DNA of 64,000 nt from positions 496,001-560,000 of the forward strand of contig CANXME010000233.1 of NCBI GenBank assembly GCA_948144175.1, read 5' to 3'. Shown here piece after piece: positions 34,901-45,200 of the stretch (position 1 is the first letter of the stretch; the number at the start of each line of letters is the position of its first letter). Made by a program: the position numbers and the translations under genes. Under the pieces are notes generated by a model, which worked only from the letters and a program-made list of their open reading frames with translations, did not search any database and had not been told where the DNA came from. This DNA comes from Closterium sp. NIES-65 (taxonomy: Eukaryota; Streptophyta; Zygnematophyceae; Desmidiales; Closteriaceae).

Positions 34901-35081
34901 TGCTATGCGTTACTTTCTAGCTCGAGAGCTACAGCAGCGTGGTCAGCTTCTTCTGCTTTACGTGGCCACTGAGGCCAACACTGCTGATGTGTTCACCAAG
35001 TCGCTTCCGCCTGTTGACCATCAGCGTTTTTGCACTCTTCTAGGCCTTGTGCCGACTGTTTCTCACTTACTTACTTCTTGA
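28914..35081 (+). CDS. Gag-Pol polyprotein of copia C (looks whole)
   Basis: One frame of 2,055 codons. The likelier start is Met27 (MASPTVLSFD, base 28,992), because gag of A, B, D and F begins there; the first 26 residues mostly come from a TACTGC microsatellite. Order: Gag capsid (about 27-250), glycine-rich tract (about 285-365), zinc-type motif CX13CX3HX4C near 400, protease DSGAS near 526, integrase zinc site (HHRLGH, then CLPCVEG) near 672-720, integrase catalytic Asp, Asp and Glu (MDVWG, HSDRGGEF, GVAERR) about 740-845, an Ala/Gly/Pro-rich spacer (about 1,020-1,330), reverse transcriptase with YVDD near 1,728 and RNase H to the C-terminus. It works in virus-like particles that make and insert cDNA. 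Confidence 0.93.
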   Translation: MHSTATATATATATATTTTVATATSAMASPTVLSFDSEGRPIKFDTWLDDLHLFLQLTAREDISLYDHALGTVPAPATTATATARSQWQTRDAHARFAIRNSLPVDEREHFGQHQTAQALYTAVVARYSSPASAALGRLSLPYLFPDLSDFQTVADLITHLRTSDARFRAAMPAEFLASNPPPLWLTLYHLVTRLPDTLRTVRDHFLARCPTELTIAALEKELLAAEKSIVAVGASRGDPRTPFFEGCSPSPLLPSVASAAAVDLLGAEQVGSASAPSGRRSGKGRGGKGGGGDGGGGGGGGGGSGGGGGGAGGASGSGGGGGGSGGGGGRGGGGGGGGSGRGGGRGGGGRGGGGGGGRGGSGTGQSAQHPQSSQELREWYLQHGGGGGSLSCTYVIRTGRRKGQTCGRAHTSQRCFSRLDDAWRAQFPDAPELPQWADLLKKDIDIYALDFDVILKAMYALTISGEEDQYLSVPPDPGIRTSEAAALGACVSAAPGTGEATALGACVSATPGATESTEALHTFTLDSGASRCFFRDRTALEPLARPVAVSLADPSGGPVIATSSTLLPCPAVPSGTLSGLHLPSFSTNLVAGCALQDGGVHQFTPAYERVTHCTCARTGRHLATFTRQPGLDLYTLTTESPQVAASASASASGQLSAPCSCRSLAHKTVLWHHRLGHPSVQRLRGMHARYLVSGLPRVLPPLPPSLAPPCLPCVEGRQRAAPHSSSFPPTTAPLQTLHMDVWGPARVRGQGQERYFLIVVDDYSRYTTVFPLRTKGEVPDVLIPWISRARLQLRERFRSEFPVLRLHSDRGGEFSSDLLAAYCAEHGIRQSFTLPASPQQNGVAERRIGLVMEVARTSLVHAAAPHFLWPFAVRYAAHQLNLWPRVSAPETSPTLLWTGEVGDASRFRVWGSRAFVRDTSADKLSSRTAPCVFLGFVPDASGWQFYHPASHRVFPSQDVTFDESVPFYRLFPYRTAPLPPPPLFLAPGAAVVDPLPPQGATPSGVSQVDPVEPAEVAVDSRPAGGAEPERAEPERAEPERAEPGGAESGGADPGGAEPGGAGFGGTEPGVAESRGTAPGVAEPGGAEPGGVAVDCEAPGGPPSSQQLREWYSRYCSLRRGESRARGTAGVGTRASPPRREPPSSPQLREWYARHISLRSGAAGAGVPGVDAAASTTDPGAGGAAAAGGAAGGAAATGGAAGGAASTEDPGVGAAVGATDPGAGGAAAAGGAAGGTAAASGAAGGTAAAGGAAGGAAAAGGAAGGAADLGAGGAAASRGAAAAAGVSAGSRAAARPRPYFVPLLQQVLGQPPPPCSPLALECPPSVQSQPQLPPASPLPVPAPYTGPTDGLAERREPASPPVSPASRRASPVRAATTGSHVPRERPPAVPGTHRMALRQSTAPQRVALPSPPASSLPALADPESDSLRAASPTVTRLLATVVTDPSFESAAASALVTELVDFAAACRLDYAASLVAESESACPPSVGGECALGTDVLEDRQEEFGCLAAALPHLVSMLVAPEGDPDAPDIPTPRSYAEAMAGPYSSQWQSAMDTEMASWKSTGTYVDDVPPPGANIVSGMWIFRVKRPPGSPPVFKARYVARGFSQREGVDFFQTFSPTPKMTTLRVLLHVAAQRDYELHSLDFSTAFLQGSLHEEIWLRRPPGFTGSFPPGTQWSLRPPVYGLRQAPREWHDTLRTTLAALGFAPSTADPSLFLRTDTSLPPFYILVYVDDLVFATADTAALAHVKSELQKRHTCTDLGELTSYLGLRITRDRARRTITLTQSHMVQQVLQRFGFTYSSPQSTPLPTGHSLSALPSDESVESSGPYPELVGCLMYLMTCTRPDLAYPLSILARYVAPGRHQKEHMDAAKRVLRYLCSTSGMGLVLGGRDRPVLTGHSDASWADDQATQRSSQGYTFSLGSGSVSWRSTRSSSVLSSSCEAEIYATAMAAQELRWLTYLLTDLGEQPRSPPVLYVDNKATIALCQEHRLEHRTKHIAMRYFLARELQQRGQLLLLYVATEANTADVFTKSLPPVDHQRFCTLLGLVPTVSHLLTS
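28922..28963 (+). repeat. TACTGC hexanucleotide microsatellite
   Basis: About six copies of TACTGC at the upstream edge of the C frame. They encode alternating Ala-Thr if translated. The length is a multiple of three, so expansion would not shift the frame. Confidence 0.85.
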
Positions 35082-35312
35082 CTTTACCTGTACTGTGATC
35101 ATTATATATATACCTACATGTTTGCCTTGTTAGGTTGTGATCATTGTACCTCTTGCTCTATTATAAAACTGCATGTGAACTGGTCTTGTGACCGCTTGCT
35201 TGTGCTCGGAATTTGTGTGGAATCCTCGAGATCCACCCTGAGCTTGTTTGCCTTGTTTTGCCTTGACTGGTCTTGTGACCCCTAGGTCTCCCCCACTTTG
35301 CCTATGGGGGTG
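35082..35312 (+). other. Conserved copia 3' UTR with polypurine-tract hairpin (C)
   Basis: Non-coding stretch between pol and the 3' LTR with the shared blocks GTGAACTGGTC, CCACCCTGAGCTTG and GGTCTTGTGACC. Inverted repeat CCCCCA (35,290-35,295) and TGGGGG (35,305-35,310) stands two bases before the LTR. Confidence 0.6.
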
Positions 35313-35447
35313 TGTCAAACATTTATATGTTTGTGTGGTTCTAGGCTGTAGTGGGTCACACCATAAGGGGTACACCAGATTAGGGTTTGACATATTTGTA
35401 CTGTTGTTCCTGCTAGTCACTCCTCATTCTCGTTTCTCATTCTGACA
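35313..35447 (+). repeat. 3' LTR of copia C
   Basis: 135 bp, identical by eye to the 5' LTR, followed by GTTTC at 35,448-35,452 and then by the resumed gag of gypsy I. Confidence 0.92.
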
Positions 35448-35662
35448 GTTTCCTTGCTGCACGGGCCCGCCATGGACCGGTGACGAGTTATCGTAACGTC
35501 GTCGAGCGCCTATGAGCCACTGTCGTAAGGGGAAAGGCCCTCGAGCCAGCCGTAACCTGAAGTTCATTCTGCGAAGTCGCCCAATACAGCACGTGGGATG
35601 TATGGTGCGCAAGGCTTCGGGCACGCTTTGAGCCGATTGCGGCTTCGATCTCAGCATGCAAG
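35448..35662 (+). mobile_element. Gypsy I, gag fragment between C and D
   Basis: 215 bp of gypsy I gag between two copia insertions. It begins with the counterpart of the H motif GPAMD and ends with GCAAG, the target copy of D. Confidence 0.7.
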
Positions 35663-35792
35663 TGTCAAACTTATATGCTATAGTCTGTGTAGGCTGTAGT
35701 GGGGTAGATAATATGGGGTACAACACTTTCAGGTTTGCCTACTTCTACCCACCTGCTTCCTAGTGCATTTCATTCCTCGTACTTTTCTCACA
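35663..35792 (+). repeat. 5' LTR of copia D
   Basis: 130 bp, TGTCAAACTTATATGC to TTCTCACA; GCAAG at 35,658-35,662. Confidence 0.88.
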
Positions 35793-36637
35793 TGGTATAG
35801 AGCGGGTTCCCTAGTGGGACCGTTTTTTTTAAGGGCCCACCACTTGAACATTTTTTCTGCCCTGCCCGAAGCGCGCCTCTGGCTCTACCCTACTACCGCC
35901 CTTAGATGCCAGCCCTGCCGTCGTGGCCCTTAGCGGCCCGCCCTGCCGTCGCGGCCCTTGGCGGCCCGCCCTGCCGTCGCGGCCCTTAGCGGCCCGCCCT
36001 GTCGCCCTTAGCGGCCCGCCCTGCCGCCCTTACCGGCCCGTCGCCGCCCTACCGCGAACCACCCTGCCGCCCTTAAGCGGCCCGCCCTGCCGCCCTTGGC
36101 GGCCCGTCGCCGCCCTTAGCGGCCCTTAGCGGCCCGCCCGCCCTTTCGTCGCGGCCCTGCGCGGCCCGCCCGCCCGTCGTCGCGGCCGTGCACGGCCCGC
36201 TCGCCTCGTCGTCGCGGCCCCTTCCACTACGGCAGCCGCCGAGGCCCCGTGGCCTACAGCAGCCGTCGCCCCTGCTGCCGCCGTAGCGGCTCTGCTGCCG
36301 CCGTCGAGCCTGCAGCCGCCGGTGCGACCGTCGCTGTCGTCACATCTGCGGCCCTGCTCTGCCGCCCTGACGCGGCCCTGACCTGCCGCCGAGTCGCGGC
36401 CCTGCCCTGCCGCCTTCTCGCGGCCCCTACCCTTCCGGCGCGCCACGGCCTTGCCCCACCACTTGCGGCCTCTTCCCTCCCCTCCCGCCACTGGTAAGCG
36501 CACCGCTAAATCCACGCCGCCCTGTCGAGCCTCACCGCCCTGCCGAGTCGCGCCGCCCTACCGAGTCACGCAGCACTGCCGAGTCGCGCTACTACTGCTG
36601 GTACTGCTGCTAGGCTACTACTGCTGCTCCTGCTGTC
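35793..36637 (+). repeat. 5' leader of D: primer site, hairpin, GC-rich array
   Basis: Primer site TGGTATAGAGC, hairpin GGTTCCC-TAGT-GGGACC with one bulge, then AAGGGCCCACCAC. About 35,880-36,480 is a GCGGCCCGCCCTGCCGCCCT-like degenerate array, and about 36,505-36,590 a GCCGAGTCGCGCC tract. No gene is seen. Confidence 0.62.
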
Positions 36638-39600
36638 ATGGCTAGCCCTAATGTTCTTACCTTCGATGCTGAGGGTCGAGCGGTTGACTTCGAGGTCTAG
36701 ATCGATGATCTACAGCTGTTTCTGTAGTGCGATTCTAGGGACGGAGTCTCACTGTTCGATCACACGTCCGGCGTCTCTGTCGCACCTGTTGCCGATGCAA
36801 ACAGTGCTGTTCGCTCGCAGTAGACCACGCGCGATGCTGCTGCCCGTCTTGCTGTTCATAGTCACATGCCGTCTGCTGAGCACGCGCACTTTAACCAGTA
36901 CAAGACCGCTAGGACTCTGTACGACTCTGTTGTTGCGCGCTACTCCTCCCCTGCCACTGCTGCCCTTAGCCGCCTCATGCTGCCCTACGTGTTTCCTGAC
37001 CTAGCTGCTTTTGCCACACTCGCTGACCTCATTACGCACCTCCGCACTAGTGACACCCGCTACCGCGCTGCGCTTCCTCCCGAGTTCTGCGCCGCGAACC
37101 TCCCACATATGTACATCATTCTCTACTACCTCGTCACCCAGCTCCCTGACTCCCTTCGCTCGGTCAGGGACCACTTCCCCTCCCTTTACCCCACCACGCT
37201 CACCGTTGACCTCCTCAAGGAGCGCCTCCTTGCGGTAGAGAAAAGTATAGTCGCTGTAGGAGCCTCTCGTGGTGACCCTCGTTCCCCTTTCTTAGAGGGG
37301 TGCTCCCCCCTTCCCCTTTTGCCTTCTGTTGCCTCTCCTGCTGTTGTCGACCTCATTGGCACCGAGCCGGTCGGCGCTGCGTCTGCTTCTAGCGGGAGGC
37401 GCCGCAGCGGCAGGAGCAAGGGGGGCAAGGGTGTTGGAGGAGATAGTGGGGGTGGCGGTGGTGGCGGTGGAGGCGGCGGAGGGGGTGGGGGTGGAGGTGG
37501 GGGTGGTGGCGGGAGTGGGGGCTTTGGTGGCGGCGGTGGAGGTGGGGGCAGCAGCGGCAACGGCAGTGGGGGTGGCGGAGGCGGCAGCGGCAGTGGGGGT
37601 GGTGGTGGCGGTGGTGCTGGTCGAGGTGGCGTTGTGCAGCGGGGAGGCCTTGGTGGTGGCCAGCGCCAGCAGCAGCAGCGTTCTCGTGAGACCCTGTCCC
37701 CGCAGCAGCTTCGTGAGTGGTACGCTTGGCGTGGGAGGTCTGGGGGTGCTGGTCCTTGTGCTTACGTTCTCCGCACAGGCCAGCGCAGTGGGGAGACATG
37801 CGGGGGGCCGCACGCCACGCACCGCTGTTTTGGCCGCCTGACTAACGCCTGGCGTGCACAGTTTCCTGACGCCACGGAGCTCCCTCGCTCGCTGGGGTGA
37901 TCTGCTTAAGTCTGGGGATCTCGAGCTTTCGTCCGCGACTTGTCTGCGGACAAGCTGTCCTCCCGTGCTGTTCCCTGCATCTTCCTTGGCTTCCTTCTTG
38001 ACGCGCCTAGTTGGCAGTTTTACCACCCCACCTCGGGCTGTGTTCTGTCCTCTCAAGACGTCACGTTTGACGAGTCGGTTCGTTACTACCGTCTTTTCCC
38101 CTACCGCACTGCCCCCCTTCCCCCCCCCGCTGCTCTTCCTCTCGCCAGGTCCTCCCCCGTAGACCCCCTCCCCCCTCAGGGTCCTGCCCACTCAGGTGTG
38201 TCCGAGGTAGATGCAGTCGAGCCTATCAAGGTAGCTATTGACTCTGGTACAGCTAGGGGTGCTGAGCCTGCAGGTGCTGGGTCTGGGGGTGCTGAGCCTG
38301 AGCGTGCGGAGCCTGGGGGTGCTGAGTCTAGGGGTGTTGAGCCTGGGGCTGCTGAGCCTGGGGTTGCTGAGTCTGGGGGTGCGGAGCCTGAGGGTGCTGA
38401 GCCTGCGCGTATGGAGTCTGGAGGTGCTGAGCCTGGAGGTCCTTCGGGTGCCTCGTCCCGGCGGGAGCCACTCTCTCCACAGCACCTGCGCGAGTGGTTT
38501 GCTAGGCGCTGAGCCGTGCTGCTGGAGCTGGTGGTACTACGGGCGCTGGAGGTCCTGCTGCTGCTGGCGGTTCTAGAGCCACTGGTCTCGCAGGTGCTCG
38601 TACTGTAGGTACTAGAGCTGCTGGGCCTGGTGGTGCTGTTGGAGCTGGAGCAATTGGAGGTGCTGGCTCTGGCGGTGCTGCTGGAGCAGGTGCTACTGGA
38701 GGTGCCGGGGCTGGCGCTGCTGGAGCTGTAGGAGGTGCTGGTGGGGCTGCTAGAGGTGCTGCTGGAGTTGCTGGAGGTGCTGCTGGAGCTGGTATTGCTG
38801 CTGGAGTTGGAGCTGCTGCTGGGGGTGCTGGAGCTGCCCCTACTGGTTCTGGGGGCGCTGAGCGGTTGGGGCCGCACTTCGTTCCGCTCCTTGAGCAGGT
38901 CCTTGGTCTCCCGCCTTCTACTGGTCTTGCTCATTCCTTAGAGTGTCCACCGCCTTTCCAGTCACAGTCACAGCTACAACCCGCCTCCCCACTACGTGCT
39001 CCTTCTCCTTACACTGGTCCGACCGGAGGTCTTGCTGAGCGTCGTGAGCCTGCGTCTCGTCCTGCGTCGCCTGTTCGTGCTGCTCGCACTAGTCGTCGTG
39101 GTTCGCGTCAGCGTCCTCCTCCTCTCCATGGCATGCACCAGATGGCTTTGCGTTCTTCCACTCCTCCGCAGCGTGTCCCTCTGCCGTCTCCTCCTGAGCC
39201 CTCTCTTCTAGCCCTTGCTAACCCAGAGTCTGACTCCTTTCGTGCTGCTGGTCCTACCACTGTTGTCGCTGACCCTTCCTTTGAGTCCACTACTGCGTCT
39301 GCTCTTGTTGCTGAGCTTGTCGACTTTGCTGCTCGCTGTCGTCTAGACTACGCTGCCAGTCTTGTTGCTAAGTCTGAGTCTGTCTATCCTCCGTCCGTCT
39401 GAGTGTGGCCTTCGCACGGACGTCCTTGAGGACAGGCAGGAGGAGTTCCAGTGTTTTGCTGCTGCCTCACCTCATCCCATGTCCATGCTACTTGCCTTTG
39501 AGGGAGACCCAGATGCACCAGACATCCCGACTCCTCGCTCTTACGCAGAGGCGGTTGAGGGTCCCTACTCCTCTCAGTGGCAGACAGCCATGGACGCAAA

Positions 39601-41320
39601 GATGGCTTCGTGGAAGTCCACAGGGACCTACGTTGACGAGGTTCCCCCACCTGGGGCGAACATTGCCGATGGCATGTGGATTTTCAGGGTGAAGTGGTCG
39701 CTGGGTTCTTTGCCTGTCTTCAAGGCGCGTTACGTGGCTCGAGGCTTCAGTCAGCGCCGGGGAGTTGACTACTTTTAGACCTTCTCCCCTACCCCGAGGA
39801 TGACCACTCTTCGAGTGCTGCTGCACGTCGCCGCTCAGCGTGACTACGAGCTTCACTCCCTTGACTTCACCACAGCCTTCCTACAGGGCAGCCTGCACGA
39901 GGAGATCTGGTTGCGCCGCCTACCTGGCTTCACTAGGTCGTTTCCTCTTGGTACCCAGTGGAGCCTTAGGAGGCCACTCTATGGTCTCCGCCAGGCGCCT
40001 CATGAGTGGCACGACACAATGAGGACTATACTGGTGGCTCTTGGGTTTGCTCCTTCTACTGCTGACCTGTCGCTGTTTCTACGCACCGACACTTCACTCC
40101 CACCGTTCTAAATCCTCGTGTACGTCGACGACTTGGTTTTTGCCACTGCTGACACTGCTGGACTCGCCCACGTAAAGTCGGAGCTGTAGAAGAGATACAC
40201 GTGCACAGACCTGGGTGAGCTGCGCAGCTATCTTGGCTTGCAGATCACTCGGGACAGAGCACGCCGCACCATCACCCTGACTCAGTCACACATGGTGCAG
40301 TAGGTCCTTCAGCGCTTTGACTTCCAGTGCTCAGTCCACTCCTTTGCCTACCGGTCACTCGCTCTCAGCTCTGCCTTTGGATGAGTCCTTAGAGCCGAGT
40401 GGCCCATATCCAGAGCTTGTGGGCTGCCTCATGTACTTGATGACCTGCACTCGTCTTGACCTTGCTTACCCTCTTAGCATCCTGGCTTGCTACTTTGCAC
40501 CCGGGAGACACCGACCAGAGCACTGGAAGGTAGCTAAGAGGGTGATGCGCTACTTGTGCAGTATGTTGGGCATGCGGCTCGTGCTTGGGGGACGGGGTCC
40601 AGTTGTTCTCACTGGTCACGCAGACGCTTCTTGGGTTGACGACTTGGCTACGCAGCGGTCGTCATGGGGTTACACCTTCAGCCTTGGCTCCGATCCGTCT
40701 CGTGGCGGTCTACCCGCTCGTCTTCTGTTCTCGGCTCTAGCTATGAGGCTGAGATCTACGCAGGGGCCATGGCTGCACAGGATCTATGCTGGCTCACCTA
40801 CTTGCTGACCGACCTAGGCGAGGCACCTCGTTCTCCTCCAGTTCTGTACGTTGACAACAAGGCAATGCTGTCCTTGTGTCATGAGCAGAGACTAGAACGC
40901 AGAATGAAGCACATCGCTCTTCGCTACTTGCTCGAGAGTTGCAGCAGCGTGGTCAGCTTCGTCTTGTTTACGTGGCCTCTTAGGCCAACATTGCTGATAT
41001 CTTCACCAAGGCACTTCAGCCTTGTGATCATCAGCGGTTCTGCACTGTTCTAGGCCTTATTCCCACTTTGCCTCACTTTCTCTCTTCTTGACTTTGTTTG
41101 TACTGTGATCTCTATATATATACATGCCTGCTTACACTTGCTAGGTTGTAATCACTGTCTTGCTTGTTCTGCTTTATATAACTCTGCATGTGAACTCGTC
41201 TTGTGGCCGCTTGCTTGTGCTCGGAATGTGTGGTGACGTCTTGATCCACCCTGAGCTTGCTTTGCTCTTCTTGACTGGTCTTGTGACCTCTTGTTCTCCC
41301 CCACTTTGCCTATGCGGGTG

Positions 41321-41450
41321 TGTCAAACTTATATGCTATAGTCTGTGTAGGCAGTAGTGGGGTAGATAATATGGGGTACAACACTTTTAGGTTTGGCTAC
41401 TTGTACCCACTTGCTTCCTAGTGCATTTCATTCCTCGTACTTTTCTCTCA
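41321..41450 (+). repeat. 3' LTR of copia D
   Basis: 130 bp; about six differences from the 5' LTR; GCAAG at 41,451-41,455, then gypsy I resumes. Confidence 0.88.
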
Positions 41451-42097
41451 GCAAGAAGTTGCGCACTTGCGGCACGTTGGGTTTGTTCAAGATTGCAACA
41501 TCGGTTTTCTCGAGCTGTGCCTGAAGCTGGAAATCTTGCAGAAAATACTACTCTGCAGGATCTCAAACTTCAACGGAATCTTGGCGCTCGCGGAGAAAAT
41601 CAACATATTACGCCGTCCGAGGCCAGTGTCCTACAACGGACATCGTGCTCGGAGGCCGACCGGGCACGCCACTGTACACGCTGTCCCTATGAATTCAGCT
41701 GCCGCGCCATTGAGGCGCTATTTCACGTCCAGCAGACCGGGCCATCGAAAGAATTAGTGCCTAGAGGATCTAAGGTCAGAGGAGCAGAGCAGGGGAGGGC
41801 GTCTGGAAGACAGGGAAATGCCAACAGTCAGTAGCCCAGTACTGACGAAACTCATTGCTCGCCCGGCCCCACTAACCCTCACCGAGTAATTGTACCGAAT
41901 CACGCAATGGATCGGGCTTGGCTGAATAAGGAGGCTACAGCAAAAGATTGCCCAGTACTGATTCACAGGAAAATGCAGGGGTCAGCAGTGGAGATTTTTA
42001 TTGATGGAGGAGCAAGTCACAGCTTAGTTAATACCGCAACTGCAAAGAAGATGCGACTGACACTTAGTCGCTGTTTACCAGAGATTGATGCGCGCCG
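41451..42097 (+). mobile_element. Gypsy I, gag end and protease part, broken
   Basis: Continuation of gypsy I between D and E. It holds the end of gag (about 41,455-41,760) and the protease (about 41,985-42,090) with the catalytic box FIDGGAS, followed by LTLSRCLPEID, which also occurs in H as LTLDRCLPEIN. It ends with CGCCG, the target copy of E. Broken. Confidence 0.75.
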
Positions 42098-42228
42098 TGA
42101 CGAGAAGTGAGAATGGATGAATGAACTATGAAACAGTTGGGTACAAGTACTAACCCTAATTGGGTTGTACCCCTTATGGGCTACCCCACTACAGCCTACA
42201 CAAATGTATAAGCTATAATGTTCTGACA
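42098..42228 (-). repeat. 3' LTR of copia E
   Basis: 131 bp, minus strand TGTCAGAACATT to TTCTCGTCA; CGCCG at 42,093-42,097. The TGGGGG hairpin lies just inside it. Confidence 0.9.
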
Positions 42229-45200
42229 CACCCCCATAGGCAAAGTGGGGGAGAACAAGTGGTCACAAGACCAGTCAAGCAAAGCAAAGCAAAGCAAGCT
42301 CAGGGTGGATCACAATGTCACCACACAGTCCGAGCACAAGAGTAAGGCCACAAGGCCAGTTCACATGCAAGGTCATATATATAAAGGTAAACAAGCAAGT
42401 GCAGGTATAGAAATAGTACAGTACAAACAAGATCAAGAAGTGAGCAAGTGAGGCCAGGTAGGCACAAGACCTAGCAAAGTACAGAAGCGCTGATGATCAC
42501 AAGGCGGAAGGGCCTTGGTGAAGATATCAGCAGTGTTGGCCTCAGAGGCCACGTAGGTGAGGCAGAGCTGACCACGCTGCTGCAGCTCATGAGCCAGTAA
42601 GTAGCGGAGAGCAATGTGCTTCGTTCTTTGCTCCAGTCTGTGCTCCCGACACAAGGCCAGCATGGCCTTGTTGTCTACGTACAGAACTGGAGGAGAACGA
42701 GGCGGCTCTCCTAGGTCAGTCAGCAAGTAAATAAACCAACGTAGCTCCTGTGCAGCCATGGCCCCTGCGTAGATCTCAGCCTCACAGCTGGAGCTGAGAA
42801 CAGAAGACGAGCGGGTAGACCGCCACGAAACAGAGCCGGAGCCAAGGCTAAAGGTGTAACCCTGTGACGACCGCTGCAGAGCCTGGTCGTCAGCCCAAGA
42901 AGAGTCAGCGTGACCTGTGAGGACTACTCGACGTCGCCCTCCAAGCACTAGCCCCATGCCCGACGTACTGCACACGTAGCGCAACACCCTCTTCGCTGCA
43001 GCCATGTGCTCTGGTCTGTGTCTCCCAGGAGCAACATAGCGTGCCAAGATGCTAAGAGGGTATGCAAGGTCAGGTCGTGTGCAGGTCATCCGGTACATGA
43101 GGCAGCCAACAAGCTCTGGGTACGGGCCACTCGACTCTACGGACTCATCTGAAGGTAGAGCTGAGAGCGAGTGGCAAGTAGACAGAGGAGTGGCCTGAGG
43201 CGAGGAGTACGTGAAGCCGAAGCGCTGAAGGACCTGCTGCACCATGTGTGACTGAGTCAGGGTAATGGTGCGCTGTGTTCTGTCCCGGGTGATCTGCAAG
43301 CCAAGGTAGCTGCGCAGTTCACCCAGGTCTGTGCACGTGTGTCTCTTCTGCAGCTCCGACTTCACGTGGGCGAGTCCAGCAGTGTCAGCAGTGGCAAAAA
43401 CCAAGTCGTCGACGTACACGAGGATGTAGAACAGCGGGAGTGAAGTGTCGGTGCGTAGAAACAGCGACAGGTCAGCAATAGAAGGAGCAAACCCAAGAGC
43501 CACCAGTATAGTCCTCAGTGTGTCGTGCCACTCATGAGGCGCCTGGCGGAGACCATAGAGTGGCCGCCGAAGGCTCCATTGGGTACCAGGAGGAAACGAT
43601 CCAGTGAAGCCAGGTGGGCGTCACAGCCAGATCTCCTCGTGCTGGCTGCCCTGTAGGAAGGCTGTGTTGAAGTCAAGGGAGTGAAGCTCGTAGTCACGCT
43701 GAGCGGCGACGTGCAGCAGCACTCGAAGAGTGGTCATCCTCGGGGTAGGGGAGAAGGTCTAAAAGTAGTCAACTCCCCGGCGCCGACTGAAGCCTCGAGC
43801 CACGTAACGCGCCTTCAAGACATGCAAAGAACCCAGCGACCACTTCACCCTGAAAATCCACATGCCATCGGCAATGTTCGCCCCAGGTGGGGGAACCTCG
43901 TCAACGTAGGTGCCTGTGGACTTCGAGGAAGCCATCTCTGCGTCCATGGCCGACTGCCACTGAGAGGAGTAGGGACCCTCGATTGCCTCAGCGTACGATC
44001 GAGGAGTCGGGATGTCTGGTGCATCCGGGTCTCCCTCAGGGGCAATCAGCATGGACAGGAGATGGGGCAAAGCAGCCGCAAAGCACTGGAACTCCTCCTG
44101 CCTGTCCTCAAGGACGTCCGTGCTAAGAGCACACTCACCCCCGACGGATGGAGGACAGACAAACTCAGACTCAGCAATAAGACTGGCAGCGTAGTCTAGA
44201 CGACAGCGAGCAGCGAAGTCGACAAGCTCAGCAACTAGAGCAGACGCAGCAGTGGACTCAAAGGAAGGGTCAGTGACAACAGTAGCAAGAAGGCGCGTGA
44301 CCGAAGGACTAGCAGCACGAAGGGAGTCAGACTCCGGGTCAGCAAGAGAAGGAAGAGAGGACTCTGGAGGAGACGGCAAAGGGACACGCAGAGGAGCAAT
44401 GGAAGGACGCAGTGCCATCTGGTGTGTGCCGGGGACCGCAGGAGGACACGGACGCGCAGCACGACGACTAGTGCGAGCAGCACGAACAGGCTACGCAGGA
44501 CGAGACGCAGGCTCACGACGCTCAGCAAGACCTCCAGTAGGACCAGTGTAGGGAGGAGGAGCAGGTAGCGGGGAGGCAGGCTGTAACTGTGACTGCGACT
44601 GGACTGGCTACGGACACTCTAGGGGAGGAGCAGGACCAGGAGAGGGCGGGAGACCAAGAACCTGCTCCAGGAGCAGAACAAAGTACGGCCTCGGCCGCTC
44701 AGCGCCTCCAGAACCAGCAAGGACGGCACCAGTACCCCCAGCAGCAGCACCAGCGCCAGCAGAACCTCCAGCTCCAACAGCACCAACTCCAGTACCCTCA
44801 GAAGCACCAGCGCCAGCAGCACCGCCAGCGCCAACACCCCCAGCAGCTCCAGCTCCAGCAGCACCAACTCCAGTAGGACCGTCAGCACCAGCAGCCTCAG
44901 CAGCACCCCCAGACGCACCAGCACCAGTAGAAACACCAGCGCCAACACCCCCAGCAGCTCCACCTCCAGCAGCACCAGCACCGACAGCAGCTCCAGCAGC
45001 ACCCCCAGACTCAGCAGCACGTCTCCAGCGGCGGGCGAACCACTCGCGCTGCTCCTATGGAGAGAGCAGCTCCCGCCTCGACGAAGCACCGTCGGCAGCC
45101 ACACGAGTAGACCCAGCACCCCAGGCTCCGCCCCCCCAGGCTCAGCACACCCAAGCTCAGCACCCCCAGACTCAGCACCCCCAGGCTCAGCACCCCCAGT

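Larger units (their letters stand above)
28067..35447 (+). mobile_element. Copia element C, looks whole and young
   Basis: A 7,381-bp Ty1/copia element on the plus strand, inserted in the gag of gypsy I. Its two 135-bp LTRs are identical by eye, GTTTC stands on both outer sides, and one uninterrupted frame covers gag and pol. All expected parts are present in order: LTR, primer site, hairpin, GC-rich leader, gag-pol, conserved 3' UTR, polypurine tract, LTR. This makes it the youngest and best reference copy in the window. Confidence 0.95.
35663..41450 (+). mobile_element. Copia element D, complete ends, broken
   Basis: A 5.8-kb plus-strand Ty1/copia element in gypsy I. LTRs are 35,663-35,792 and 41,321-41,450; GCAAG flanks both. 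Parts recognised: leader, gag (from about 36,638, MASPNVLTFD), glycine-rich region, zinc motif (CAYVLRTG to HRCF, about 37,760-37,830), the C-terminal part of integrase, spacer, reverse transcriptase and RNase H, 3' UTR. Shorter than C. Broken, roughly a dozen interruptions. The LTRs differ at about 6 of 130 positions, making it the oldest of the paired-LTR copia copies here. Confidence 0.88.
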
